Positions 28,717-38,777 are shown, counted from the first letter of the stretch. The stretch: DNA of 64,000 bases from Pseudoalteromonas rubra (GCF_001482385.1 NZ_CP013611.1:2108001-2172000); one strand, 5' to 3'. The notes: generated from the sequence alone by a model not told the origin. Numbers and translations are program-made.

Positions 28717-31700
28717 ATGACGGCTGCACTGATCCTCGTTGCCATCGCCTATATCGGCTTACTCTTCTGGCTCGCCAACTGGGGGGACAAAACAACGCCG
28801 GCTGCAACCCGGATCAGCCATCACCCTTTTGTTTATGCCCTCGCACTGGGCATTTATTGTACTTCATGGACCTATTACGGATCAGTAGGCACCGCAGCAA
28901 CCAGTAGCTGGCACTATTTGCCCATTTTACTGGGCCCAGCCTTGCTGTTTATGTTTGGTCAGGGCTTTTTGCGCAAACTGATCCTGGTCAGTAAAAAACA
29001 AAACATCACCACCATCGCCGACTTTATTTCAGCACGTTATGGTAAGCGCCAAACCACCGCGGTGATGGTCACTATGATAGCCTTGTTGGCCACCATTCCC
29101 TATATTGCATTGCAGCTCAAGGCACTGAGCAGCAGCTTTTTGCTGTTACAACAGGGCACCCCAATTTCCGGGGGCATGCTGGCCATGACCGGCACTTTAT
29201 TAATGGCCCTGTTTGCTATCTTTTTTGGTACCCGCAAAGTTGATGTCACCGAATATCGCTCCGGACTGATGCTGGCTGTCGCATTTGAGTCGCTCATCAA
29301 GTTACTGGCACTGGTCGCAGTGGCTGTTATCGCCATAAAAGCGCTGCTAACTCAGAGTGACTCAACCACCTTATTACTTGTCCACTGGCAAGGATTTGAT
29401 TTTACCAATTTCAACTTTGTCGGCCAGACACTGATGGCCGCAGCAGCCATCATTTGTTTACCTCGTCAGTTTCATGTCACAGTGGTCGACAACCAGGATA
29501 GCCGCCACCTTCGCACTGCCCGCTGGGCATTTCCGTTATACCTTATCCTGATCGCTGCAATGATCTTGCCGATTGCCACGGCAGCCATTCATCCCAGTAT
29601 CGGCCAAACCGTCGCTGCAGACAGCTTTGTACTGGCTCTGCCTATGATGCAGGGTCACCCGTTGATCACCACCTTTGTATTCATCGGCGGGTTGTCGGCA
29701 GCCACCGCCATGATAGTGGTCGCCACACTGACGCTCAGTACCATGCTTTCCAATGATGTGGTGCTCCCTTTGCTGATAAAGCGCAAGTTTAAGAAAAATC
29801 GCCTCACCAGCAATTATAAAACCCGAATTTTACTTATCCGCCGCTTTATCATTGCGGCTATCCTAGTGCTGGCTTTTCTTTATCAGCAATGGTTTGGCCA
29901 TGGCGAAGCGCTCGCCAACATGGGCCTGGTTGCGTTTTCTTTGGTCACTCAGTTATTGCCAGCCATTGTCGGTGGACTGTACTGGCGAAAAGGCCATGCT
30001 TACGGAGTCTATGCCGGGTTACTGGCTGGCTTTCTGTGCTGGATGTTATTTCTGATGTTTCCCGTCATTGAAGCCGGTAGTGCATTGGATTTTGAAACCC
30101 GTCAGACCATCATCACCCGAGGCACCCTACTGGCGCTACTGGCTAATATCAGTTGTTATATCAGCTTTTCACTGGGTGCATATGAGCGCCTCATTGATAA
30201 GATCCAGGCAGCCGCCTTTGTTAGCCCATGGGAGCAAGCCAGTGCAGCTAAACGGCTTAACAAAGACGTTAAAGCCACTGTGTACGACTTTACGGTGTTA
30301 CTACAGACCTTTTTGGGGATCCAGCGGAGCCAGCAGTTACTCAGCCATTACGCGATTAATCATGATATTGAAGACAGTAACGCCTATCCGAGTGCTGATT
30401 TTATTGCCTTTTGTGAGCGGGCTCTGACCGGTGTACTGGGCGCCTCATCGGCCCGTGCCCTGATCCATGCCGTCTCATCAGGTAAGCAGCTTGCCTTTGA
30501 GGAAGTGGTTAACTTTTTTGATGAAACCACGCAGGCATTACAGTTCAACCAAAATCTGTTGTTTACATCTTTGGAAAACCTCAGTCATGGCATCTCTGTC
30601 GTCGACAAAGATCTCAATCTGGTTGCCTGGAACCGCCGTTATCATGAAATGTTCGAATACCCGGATGGTTTTTTACAAGTAGGTCAGAACATTGAGGAAG
30701 TGATCCGCTTCAACGCCGAACGCGGTGAATGTGGCCCCGGAGAGTTAGAAAAACTAGTCGAAAAACGTGTACAGCACTTGAAAAATGGCACGCCCCACCA
30801 TTTTATTCGTCATCGCAGTAATGGCCAAGTGTTCGAGATGACAGGTAACCCGCTACCAGAAGGCGGCTTTGTTACCAGCTTCTCTGACATCACCAGCCAT
30901 ATCGACACCCAAAACGCGCTTGAAGAGGTCAACATGGATCTGGAAAATCGCATTGAAGCGCGTACCCAGGAGATCCGTCTGATCAACCAGGATCTGAAGG
31001 CTCAGATAGCCAGCCGGGAAGAAACCGAACAGGCACTGGTCGGCGCTAAAAAGGAAGCAGAACGCGCCAATGACAGTAAAACCCGCTTTCTGGCTCTGGC
31101 CAGCCATGATATTTTGCAGCCCCTCAATGCTGCCCGCCTCTACCTGGCGGCCATTGATGAAGATAAGCTGCAAGGCAATGATCGCAGCAATCTGGAAAAG
31201 CTGGGGGCCAGCCTGGATTCAACGGTTCACCTGATGTCGGCATTGCTGGATATTGCCAAACTGGAACAAGGCGCTATGAAGCCAACCCCCCGCCATTTTG
31301 ATATCAACGACATTATGTCGCCACTGGCCAATGAATACGCCATTTTGTGTCAGGAAAAAGGCTTATCATTGCAAGTGCGCACCAGTCACCAAATCATTCA
31401 CAGCGACATTACCTATCTGCGTCGTATCATACAGAACCTGGTCTCCAATGCAGTCAAATACACGGAGCAAGGCCGGGTTTTACTGGCCTGTCGTCGTCGC
31501 AGCCACAGTGTCCGCATTGAAGTGTGGGACACAGGCCCGGGTATCTCGGAGCATGAACAGCAGAAAATATTTAACGACTTTTACCGCGTTCAAAGTGGCG
31601 ACAACAAAGGGGTCGGACTGGGCCTGGGCGTTGTAAAACGACTTTGTGAGTTGCTGAGTATGCCACTGGAAATGCAGTCGATCCCCGGTAAGGGTAGCCG

Positions 31701-32145
31701 TTTTTGTGTCGAAGTGCCTCTGGGCGATCAGCAACAGGTACAGCAAAAAAACACACAGTCAGAGCAAAAACTAAGCGCAAAAACCCGCCTAAATCTGGTG
31801 GTGGTTGACGACGATCCGAAGAATCTGGCTGCGATGGCAAGCCTGCTCGATAAATGGCAGTTTAGTTATCAGATGTTTGAAAGGGCAGACAAAGCCAGGC
31901 AGCATGCCGCCCAAAACCAGGCACCAGATTTTATCCTGATGGATTATCAGCTCGATAACAATGAAGACGGGATTAATTTGATCACGGAATTAAGACAATG
32001 CTGGAACGCCCAGATCCCGGCGGTATTAATCACGGCAGTACGTGACGAACCTTTAAAGCTACAGGCTAAACAGGCCGAGATCCACTATCTGAGCAAACCT
32101 CTTAAACCGGCTAAGCTTAAAGCACTGCTCAACCACAGTGCCTGA
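28717..32145 (+). CDS. crbS: Hybrid histidine kinase with SSS transporter domain (CrbS-like)
   Basis: A 1142-residue membrane sensor. Residues 1 to about 490 form an SSS transporter-like domain with about 13 helices (LALGIYCTSWTYYGSVG near 45). A linker (about 500-600) leads to a PAS_7 domain (about 610-735, GISVVDKDLNLVAWNRRY), a coiled coil, a kinase core with His797 in LASHDILQPLNAARL, an ATPase domain (LVSNAVKYTEQGRVLL, VWDTGPGI, GVGLGLGVVKRL) and a receiver with Asp1076 in FILMDYQLDN. CrbS of Vibrio controls acetyl-CoA synthetase and the acetate switch. The divergent acetate-type symporter operon supports that role. A matching crbR was not seen here. Confidence 0.85.
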   Translation: MTAALILVAIAYIGLLFWLANWGDKTTPAATRISHHPFVYALALGIYCTSWTYYGSVGTAATSSWHYLPILLGPALLFMFGQGFLRKLILVSKKQNITTIADFISARYGKRQTTAVMVTMIALLATIPYIALQLKALSSSFLLLQQGTPISGGMLAMTGTLLMALFAIFFGTRKVDVTEYRSGLMLAVAFESLIKLLALVAVAVIAIKALLTQSDSTTLLLVHWQGFDFTNFNFVGQTLMAAAAIICLPRQFHVTVVDNQDSRHLRTARWAFPLYLILIAAMILPIATAAIHPSIGQTVAADSFVLALPMMQGHPLITTFVFIGGLSAATAMIVVATLTLSTMLSNDVVLPLLIKRKFKKNRLTSNYKTRILLIRRFIIAAILVLAFLYQQWFGHGEALANMGLVAFSLVTQLLPAIVGGLYWRKGHAYGVYAGLLAGFLCWMLFLMFPVIEAGSALDFETRQTIITRGTLLALLANISCYISFSLGAYERLIDKIQAAAFVSPWEQASAAKRLNKDVKATVYDFTVLLQTFLGIQRSQQLLSHYAINHDIEDSNAYPSADFIAFCERALTGVLGASSARALIHAVSSGKQLAFEEVVNFFDETTQALQFNQNLLFTSLENLSHGISVVDKDLNLVAWNRRYHEMFEYPDGFLQVGQNIEEVIRFNAERGECGPGELEKLVEKRVQHLKNGTPHHFIRHRSNGQVFEMTGNPLPEGGFVTSFSDITSHIDTQNALEEVNMDLENRIEARTQEIRLINQDLKAQIASREETEQALVGAKKEAERANDSKTRFLALASHDILQPLNAARLYLAAIDEDKLQGNDRSNLEKLGASLDSTVHLMSALLDIAKLEQGAMKPTPRHFDINDIMSPLANEYAILCQEKGLSLQVRTSHQIIHSDITYLRRIIQNLVSNAVKYTEQGRVLLACRRRSHSVRIEVWDTGPGISEHEQQKIFNDFYRVQSGDNKGVGLGLGVVKRLCELLSMPLEMQSIPGKGSRFCVEVPLGDQQQVQQKNTQSEQKLSAKTRLNLVVVDDDPKNLAAMASLLDKWQFSYQMFERADKARQHAAQNQAPDFILMDYQLDNNEDGINLITELRQCWNAQIPAVLITAVRDEPLKLQAKQAEIHYLSKPLKPAKLKALLNHSA

Positions 32146-32175
32146 GACGCACACCTCAGAGCAGGTGAAGAGTCA

Positions 32176-33222
32176 CTAATAGGCAAGCTGGATCTGGTCA
32201 CGACCATTGGCCTTGGCGCGGTAAACAGCCTGATCGGCCATTTTCAGGGCATGACCGAATGGCATACTGGGATTGACTTCGGCCACCCCAAAACTGGCCG
32301 TGACATGGATAAGCGTGTTCTCCTGACGCACTTCCATCTCACGGATCGCAATGCATAACCGGTTTGCTACCATATGTGCATCACTGACCGAGGTTTCTGG
32401 CAGTAACACCACAAACTCCTCACCGCCCAGACGACAAAAACAATCTTCAATGCGCACTACGTCCAGACAACACTGCGCAAACTTTTGCAGCACTTTATCG
32501 CCGGCATCATGACCAAAATCGTCATTTATCCGTTTAAACCTGTCCAGGTCCATCATGATCAGACTCATAGGATGCTCTGTGCGCTGATGACGGCTCATTT
32601 CACGCTTGGCATGTTCCATTAAAAAGCGGCGATTGTTGAGGCCCGTAAGCATGTCCTGAAAGGCCATTTTGGTAAGCTTTTCATGCATTTGATACAACTC
32701 GTGTACCAACAAACGCCGACTGCAGCAATCTGCAACCATTTCAGTGATTGTTACTTCCCACTCCTGCCATTGGCGCACATTAACCAGCCCCTCACAACAC
32801 ACCACACCCAATGCAATGCCATTTTTAAAGATGGCAGTATCCAGCATCGTGGCAATGTTATTAGGCTTGAGATAGATATCGGTGAATTCGCAGGTGCGAG
32901 GATCTGTACAGGCATTGTCTGCTGCAATCGACTGACCGCTAATAATGGTGGCAAAGTAAACGGGGAAATCATCAATACTCAGCACCGGCAGCTGGCTGGG
33001 CACGGTTTGCCAGTCTGTATTGGCGTAATTGAGCAGCTTGCCTGGCTTGTGCATGTCGTCAAACAGCCACACCGACACACGATCGACCTGAAGCAAAGAT
33101 TTTGCCTCAAAAATAATATCATGCAGAAAGCGCTGATGTTCACCTGAAACATCGACTTCTTGCGAGCTGATCCGCCGCAATTTTTGCGTGCTCTGGGTTA
33201 ATCGATTCAAAGGTACTACCAA
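32176..33222 (-). CDS. GAF-GGDEF diguanylate cyclase
   Basis: About 348 residues. An N-terminal GAF-like domain (about 25-165, LLQVDRVSVWLFDD) is followed by a GGDEF domain. The active loop is GGEEF in CRLGGEEFVVLLP, a functional variant, and the inhibitory site RxxD is present five residues before it (RIED), so product inhibition is expected. It makes cyclic di-GMP. There is no membrane segment. The start is uncertain: the frame opens at a TTG at 33222 with no clear ribosome site and no nearby ATG. Confidence 0.87.
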   Translation of the reverse strand: MVVPLNRLTQSTQKLRRISSQEVDVSGEHQRFLHDIIFEAKSLLQVDRVSVWLFDDMHKPGKLLNYANTDWQTVPSQLPVLSIDDFPVYFATIISGQSIAADNACTDPRTCEFTDIYLKPNNIATMLDTAIFKNGIALGVVCCEGLVNVRQWQEWEVTITEMVADCCSRRLLVHELYQMHEKLTKMAFQDMLTGLNNRRFLMEHAKREMSRHQRTEHPMSLIMMDLDRFKRINDDFGHDAGDKVLQKFAQCCLDVVRIEDCFCRLGGEEFVVLLPETSVSDAHMVANRLCIAIREMEVRQENTLIHVTASFGVAEVNPSMPFGHALKMADQAVYRAKANGRDQIQLAY

Positions 33223-33356
33223 GTCGCAAAGCTGTTGAGATCAGGCATCATCTCAATGTGATGCCATGCCGTTGTCATACTCTAATAGTATAGCGCCTGT
33301 TACAAAATGTACTGTTTTCTTTAATCCGGGCACGCCCAACGCCGAAAACCGATACA

Positions 33357-34985
33357 CTAAGCCATGTATTTTGCCAGGTACTTTTTAAAGACCGGATCGC
33401 TCTGCGCCAGCCCTTTTTGTTCTGCCAGAATCTCTTTTAGCATCTGCTTTGAGGTCAGAGGATTGGCTAACACCACTCTGAATACCACGGTAGGCTGATA
33501 CTGATATTGCGAAGGGGTTAAGCGCGTCCGTGATACAAAAGAGCGGCCTGATTCACGCTGGCGTTTCTGCATACTGGCAGTAAATCGGTTCAGCGCCGCA
33601 TAGATATCAATGCGTTCCTGCTCATCGGCTTGTTCAATCGCCTGGCGGATCTGTTTTGGCACATAGCGATAGGTCAGCAGGCATAGCTCCGGTTCAGAGA
33701 CCAACTCAAAGTCGTCTTCCTCGCGGATCAGCTCTGCAAAATAGTGGGCTTTTTCAATGCCTTTGTCGATCAGCATTTCATACCCTTTACGCCCTATCAC
33801 CCGTAAACATGCATGAACCAGCATGGCCATACCAGGGCGGCTGCCCTCAAGTGTATGACTACCCAGGTCTTTTGACCCTTTACGCAGAATGTACTCCGCG
33901 TGGTGTTCTATCGCATCTGTTGCGGTGGGATCTTTAAACAATACAATACCTGCGCCCATTGGCACATACATTTGCTTGTGCGCATCAATGGTGATTGAAT
34001 CAGCCAACTCAATGCCCTTAAGTAAATGCCGGTAATTCGCTGACAACAAAGTTGCACCGCCCCAGGCTGCATCAACGTGAAAATGACATCCCAGGTCCTG
34101 AGCCAGCGCCGCCATTTCGGGTAAGGGATCTATGTTGCCCGTTTCAGTAGTACCGGCCACGCCAACAATCGCCATGACCTTAATGCCCTGCTCACGCAGC
34201 GTCTGTGCCTTAGCGCGCATTGCCTCAACGTCAACCTTATTGTTCTCATCAGTTTTAACGGCAATAAAGTTACTGCGCCCAATGCCCAATACATCGGCCG
34301 CTTTACCCAATGAATAGTGACCACGCTCAGACACCAACACGGCCAGGCCTTTGTATCCATAATGCAGCATGGCAGCCATGATCCCTTCACTGGCAAGCCC
34401 TTTGAAGTCACCATCCGGACCAAGCAATCGGTTGCGGGCAATCCACAACGCCGAAATATTGGCAATGGTACCCCCAGAGCAAAATGCGCCGAGTGCGGTT
34501 TTGGCACTGTGCATCCATTTTTCATAGAAGGCGTCATCTTCACCATAAGCAAGGTGATGCATCATGCCCAGCACCTGTCTCTCCAATGGCGTAAAGGCCT
34601 TTGAAGTTTCTATTTTTACCAGGTTCTGATTCAAACCGACCATCAGCTTTGACAACGGCAGAACAAAATGCGGCAGCGCTGAGGTCATATGCCCGATAAA
34701 GCTTGGCGACGCGGTATGCACGGAATGTGCAACCAACTGCTCCATAATATCCTGGGCATAGTCAGAGACAAACATCGGTTCTTCCGGGATCATTGCCGAC
34801 TGAAAGTCTTTTTCTATCTCATGCAATGGTTTTTCAATTGCTGCGATATTTTCATTCAGAAAGCCCGCCAGATTACTGGAAATTTCCTGCTCTATTACAC
34901 TTAACGTGGAGCTGGGTGCTTCTGGAACGGTAAAGATACGCATTAAGCTTTCTTCAGAAGCGACTGCACAACGCTTTGGACCCAT
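33357..34985 (-). CDS. panP: PLP-dependent aspartate 1-decarboxylase PanP
   Basis: A 542-residue group II-type decarboxylase. It matches the Vibrio PanP family closely: SVHTASPSFIGHMTSALP, NQNLVKIETSKAFTPLERQV, GAFCSGGTIANISALW, VDAAWGGATLLS, and the PLP lysine Lys337 in ITIDAHKQMYVPMG. It makes beta-alanine from aspartate and so replaces the pyruvoyl enzyme PanD. The window has panB-panC with no panD, which fits. It could be confused with glutamate or tyrosine decarboxylases, but the N-terminal run RIFTVPEAPSSTL is PanP-like. Monocistronic. Confidence 0.92.
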   Translation of the reverse strand: MGPKRCAVASEESLMRIFTVPEAPSSTLSVIEQEISSNLAGFLNENIAAIEKPLHEIEKDFQSAMIPEEPMFVSDYAQDIMEQLVAHSVHTASPSFIGHMTSALPHFVLPLSKLMVGLNQNLVKIETSKAFTPLERQVLGMMHHLAYGEDDAFYEKWMHSAKTALGAFCSGGTIANISALWIARNRLLGPDGDFKGLASEGIMAAMLHYGYKGLAVLVSERGHYSLGKAADVLGIGRSNFIAVKTDENNKVDVEAMRAKAQTLREQGIKVMAIVGVAGTTETGNIDPLPEMAALAQDLGCHFHVDAAWGGATLLSANYRHLLKGIELADSITIDAHKQMYVPMGAGIVLFKDPTATDAIEHHAEYILRKGSKDLGSHTLEGSRPGMAMLVHACLRVIGRKGYEMLIDKGIEKAHYFAELIREEDDFELVSEPELCLLTYRYVPKQIRQAIEQADEQERIDIYAALNRFTASMQKRQRESGRSFVSRTRLTPSQYQYQPTVVFRVVLANPLTSKQMLKEILAEQKGLAQSDPVFKKYLAKYMA

Positions 34986-35299
34986 TTTAATACCTAATCA
35001 TGCGTGGGTAACTGATGTGGGGAGTTACCTTGCCAAGTTGATACGAAATGACTAACTTTACTGTAAAGAGATGGGAAAGTCTGCAATGCAGTCAAAAAAA
35101 ATGAACTCTGCTTGATAATTTGATGAACCTCTGATGACACAGCATCACAAAGTAATCCCTGTATTTATTACGGTGCATGTAAGGAGTAGGGTTCAAAAAT
35201 AAGGCGGATTAGTTAAATATTTTGTCAGCGTTGTCAGAAATGGATAGTATTAGGAACAATTCACCCCATCAGACTTGCAGACTCAAACGGAAACTGACA
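34986..35299. other. Divergent intergenic region between panP and the GGDEF-EAL-like gene
   Basis: About 314 bases. The frame of the following gene is open from a TTG at 35222 but conserved protein features begin only after the ATG at 35300. I see no terminator, RNA or convincing operator. Confidence 0.5.
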
Positions 35300-37198
35300 A
35301 TGAATAAACGGAATTTTGCGCTTAGGGCCTTATCTCTGACCTGGATAGTCATCGGCTTTGTAGTTTTTGTTGCCTCTTTGTCGGCCTATGTACTTTACAC
35401 TTATCATCAGACCCGTACCACCATAGTACAAGGTATAGATCAAAAGCTCCTTATGGCTGCCCGAAGTACCCAACTCATATTGGGAGAAGGCTATCATGAC
35501 AGACTCAACGAAATTAGCAGCGATGAATATCGCCACAAGAGTATGCTATTATCTCAACTGGCACAGCACCTGGGTGTCGAGTATGTGTATGCCATGGTCT
35601 ATGATGCGCCCTATGTCCGTTTCAGTGCCTCTAGCTACACCCAAACTGACGTATTACAGGACAAAGTCACCCGCATGCTCGACCTCTACTCTGAGGCAAC
35701 CTCGGTTAACAAAAGCGCATTTCGCTCAACACAGCCGTTATACGAAGTGTCCGAAGACAAATGGGGCCATTTTAAAACCATTTTTATTCCCCACGTAACA
35801 CGTGACGGCAAGGTCTTCCTGACTGGAGCCGATATTAAAACATCACACATCCAAACCGAATTGGCAAAAAGCGTTAAAGAGGCCCTGTTCACCGCGTGCT
35901 TCTTCTTTGCCATTGCTTTACTGGTGGCAGGGATGTATTTACTGATACTGAGAAAAACCCTGACAACCGATCCGCGTACCGGGTTTCCCAATCGTCTGGC
36001 ATTAGAACAGGATCTGGCCAAAAACCCCACTCAGCACCTTAGCCTGGCAATTATCGCAATCAACGAGCTGGAAGAGATAGTGAGCTTTTATGGCACCGAT
36101 GTCGGTGATGAGATCATACGCAGAGTGATGAGCCATTTCGGTGAATTTACCGCCCCATTTAAAGTGTACCGTCTTGCCACTGCCAAGCTGGTGCTATTGA
36201 GCGATGCCAACAAAGGGGAGCATTATCTGAGTAGCCTGATCAATGAATTTCCTGCCACGACGCCGATTTTACAGGACCCACATTTATACATTCAGGTAAC
36301 CGCCGGCATAGCCAGTGGCAATAAACGCCTGTTACTGGAGAATGCGTTTATTGCATGTCGTCAGGCACAACAAAAACAGCAACGAGTGTGCATCTATGGA
36401 CAGGATCCAACGCAGATCAAGACCATTCAGGAATCCCATATTGCCATTGCAAAAACAGTTCAAAGTGCGTTTGAACAACATCGTATTCTGCCCTACTTTA
36501 CACCACGTATGGGCACTGAGAGCAAAGCCGTTGAACAATATCATTGCACCCCGAGAGTACTCACTGAGCAGGGCCTGATCTTACGTCCTGAATCTTTCTC
36601 AGAGGTGATCCGCCACTCCAGGCTGAGCTCTCAACTGACCAAAGTCATGCTTGAGCTGTGCACCGCACATTTTCGAAAATCACATCATGCCTGGAGCATG
36701 CAACTGAGCTGGCAGGATCTGGCCGACCCGCAAATCATGGAATTTATTTTTGCGCAGATCAGGCGCTACCCGCAGCCTGCCAAAATTACCTTTGAGCTGG
36801 AAGAGCAAGAAGTGATTGAGCATTTTGCCGATATGCGGGTTTATATCAATGTGCTAAAAAGCAAAGGGGTGAATATCATGGTGGCGTCAAGCAACAGTGG
36901 TTTGCTGACCATCAGCAGGGTACTAAAACTCACTATAGACAGCGTTAAGCTGACCTCCAGCGTCATTGAGCAACTAAGTGAAGAGACTGAATTGCATGAG
37001 TACATTGAACACATTGCCAGACTCTGCCATGAGCGCCAAATCACCTTGTTGGTTGACGGTGTACAAAGTAAATATCAGCTGGATCAATTGCTAAGCTGCA
37101 ACGTTAAGTTGGTTGAAGGAAGCCTGATTGGCGCTCCTGGCCCACACATCAATGTCAGCCAGAGCAATATGGGCAAGGATTTTCAGGCCAGTGCCTGA
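35300..37198 (+). CDS. Membrane protein with degenerate GGDEF and EAL domains
   Basis: About 632 residues from the ATG at 35300. Two membrane helices (about 12-35 and 192-215) flank a periplasmic sensor region. The GGDEF fold is recognisable (DPRTGFPNRLALEQDL, DVGDEIIRRV), but the catalytic loop is replaced by YRLATAKLVLLS. The EAL domain also lacks EAL: the corresponding segment reads EQYHCTPRV, and DDFG/DxxD acids are replaced (ASSNSGLL, TIDSVKLTS). So neither synthesis nor breakdown of cyclic di-GMP is expected. A receptor or scaffold role of LapD/CsrD type is inferred. Confidence 0.82.
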   Translation: MNKRNFALRALSLTWIVIGFVVFVASLSAYVLYTYHQTRTTIVQGIDQKLLMAARSTQLILGEGYHDRLNEISSDEYRHKSMLLSQLAQHLGVEYVYAMVYDAPYVRFSASSYTQTDVLQDKVTRMLDLYSEATSVNKSAFRSTQPLYEVSEDKWGHFKTIFIPHVTRDGKVFLTGADIKTSHIQTELAKSVKEALFTACFFFAIALLVAGMYLLILRKTLTTDPRTGFPNRLALEQDLAKNPTQHLSLAIIAINELEEIVSFYGTDVGDEIIRRVMSHFGEFTAPFKVYRLATAKLVLLSDANKGEHYLSSLINEFPATTPILQDPHLYIQVTAGIASGNKRLLLENAFIACRQAQQKQQRVCIYGQDPTQIKTIQESHIAIAKTVQSAFEQHRILPYFTPRMGTESKAVEQYHCTPRVLTEQGLILRPESFSEVIRHSRLSSQLTKVMLELCTAHFRKSHHAWSMQLSWQDLADPQIMEFIFAQIRRYPQPAKITFELEEQEVIEHFADMRVYINVLKSKGVNIMVASSNSGLLTISRVLKLTIDSVKLTSSVIEQLSEETELHEYIEHIARLCHERQITLLVDGVQSKYQLDQLLSCNVKLVEGSLIGAPGPHINVSQSNMGKDFQASA

Positions 37199-37221
37199 CC
37201 AGCACAGGTGACCTGGAACTC

Positions 37222-37886
37222 TTATAACTGAGCAATCAGGCGAGTACTTGATTGCCCGCTGGCCCAGTACTTGCGTTCAAACGGTGTCATAGCGGTATCA
37301 CTTTCATAATCACTTACCGTTGCTTGAGCTCCTGCAAGCGCCAGGCTGCGGGCAAACTCCTCAACATAAATAGACCAATTGCTGCGCAGTTCAAGCCGCC
37401 CCCCAGCTTTACGATATAAGGGAACACTGCCGCACCATGCCAGCGCCTTTGCAGGTGTTTCGCTTTAGGCCAGGGATTGGGGTAAAGCAAATAATGGTGA
37501 CTTGGCTGCCAATTGGCTTCGCAGGCTAGACGCCAGAAATCATTCAGATCTGCCTGAACCAGAATGTATTGACCAGACTCTGTTTGCTTATATTCAATGT
37601 CATGCTTTTCAAGACGATGCTCTGACTTATCAATACCGATGACTAACGCATCCGGGTGTAGTTTGGCTAAATTCGCCGTGCTTTCTCCCACCCCGCAGCA
37701 AGAATCCAGAATGATCGGACCATCGAATGCCTGTACTTTCTCATTCACCTGTTCGAAGGCTTGTTGTGTATGGGCAGCAATGGGTTTTTTGAATGGCGTA
37801 TTGAGGTGCTTTTGTACTACCTCGTCTAACTTTTCATGCAGTCCGGTCTGATTACTGGTGATGCTTCTGGAATTGGCGTCTGACAT
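37222..37886 (-). pseudogene. TrmB-like tRNA (guanine-N7)-methyltransferase, frameshifted at a G6 run
   Basis: The intact frame 37886-37314 encodes 190 residues with a SAM-binding start (IILDSCCGVGESTANLAKLHPDALVIGID) and the TrmB motif YPNPWPKAKHLQRRWHG. It then goes out of frame at six consecutive C on the plus strand (37399-37404, G6 in the gene). Adding one G restores KLGGRLELRSNWSIYVEE and continues to TPFERKYW and a stop at 37222-37224, giving about 221 residues. The C-terminal TxFE element is part of TrmB's tRNA and SAM site. This may be a real mutation, a phase-variable tract or a sequencing error. It is shorter than the housekeeping TrmB and may be a paralogue. Confidence 0.8.
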
Positions 37887-38003
37887 AACAGCGTGTTGTG
37901 GCTCGTAGTGTGAACAATAATGCGGGTATTTTATCTCAGTCTGAGAGATTAAGTAAGCGGTTGTGTGGCAGAGTCACCCCCTGCCACCTCGATAGCCTAA
38001 TGA

Positions 38004-38777
38004 TCAGTGACGCAAGCCGACGCCGCGCTTGATCAGGTTCAGTGCAACCGCAAATAACACGGTGATGAAGCCCAGCAATACCCCAAACGCCAGGGTAATA
38101 TTGACATCAGACACCCCCAAGAAGCCATAACGGAACGCATTCACCATATAGATGATGGGGTTAATCTGAGACACCCCCTGCCAGAACTCCGGCAACAAGG
38201 TGATGGAGTAAAACACCCCGCCCAGATACGTCAGTGGTGTCAGCACAAAGGTTGGAATGATACTGATGTCATCAAAGCTATTGGCAAAAACGGCATTGAT
38301 CAGACCACCCAACGCAAAGACTGCCGAAGTCAGTAATACCGTCAATACAATCACTGCCAGATTGTGAATTTGTATATCCACAAACAGCAGACTGACCAGA
38401 GTCACTATCAGACCCACCAGCATACCCCGCGCCATACCGCCGCCCATATAACCCAGTACTATGATGTAGTTGGGCACCGGTGCCACGAGCAACTCTTCAA
38501 TGCTTTTCTGGAACTTAGTCGAATAGAAGCTGGATGCCACGTTTGAGTAGGAGTTGGTGATCACCGACATCATGATAAGACCCGGCACAATGAACTCCAT
38601 GTAGCTAAACCCCCCCATTTCACCAATGCGTGAGCCGATCAGAGAGCCAAAAATCACAAAATACAAGGTCATGGTAATGGCCGGTGGCACCAGGGTTTGT
38701 ATCCAAATTCGCAGGAAGCGAATACATTCTTTGATCCAGATACTTTTCAGTGCCACGCCGTAGTTTAAGATTTTCAT
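38004..38777 (-). CDS. yadH: ABC-2 type transport permease (YadH family)
   Basis: A 257-residue membrane protein with six helices and the ABC-2 permease pattern (FIVPGLIMMSVITNSYSNVASSFYSTKFQKSIEELLVAP near 65-105, YLGGVFYSITLLPEFWQ near 185). It overlaps the ATPase gene by four bases. The pair resembles E. coli YadG/YadH, exporters of unknown substrate. Confidence 0.9.
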   Translation of the reverse strand: MKILNYGVALKSIWIKECIRFLRIWIQTLVPPAITMTLYFVIFGSLIGSRIGEMGGFSYMEFIVPGLIMMSVITNSYSNVASSFYSTKFQKSIEELLVAPVPNYIIVLGYMGGGMARGMLVGLIVTLVSLLFVDIQIHNLAVIVLTVLLTSAVFALGGLINAVFANSFDDISIIPTFVLTPLTYLGGVFYSITLLPEFWQGVSQINPIIYMVNAFRYGFLGVSDVNITLAFGVLLGFITVLFAVALNLIKRGVGLRH

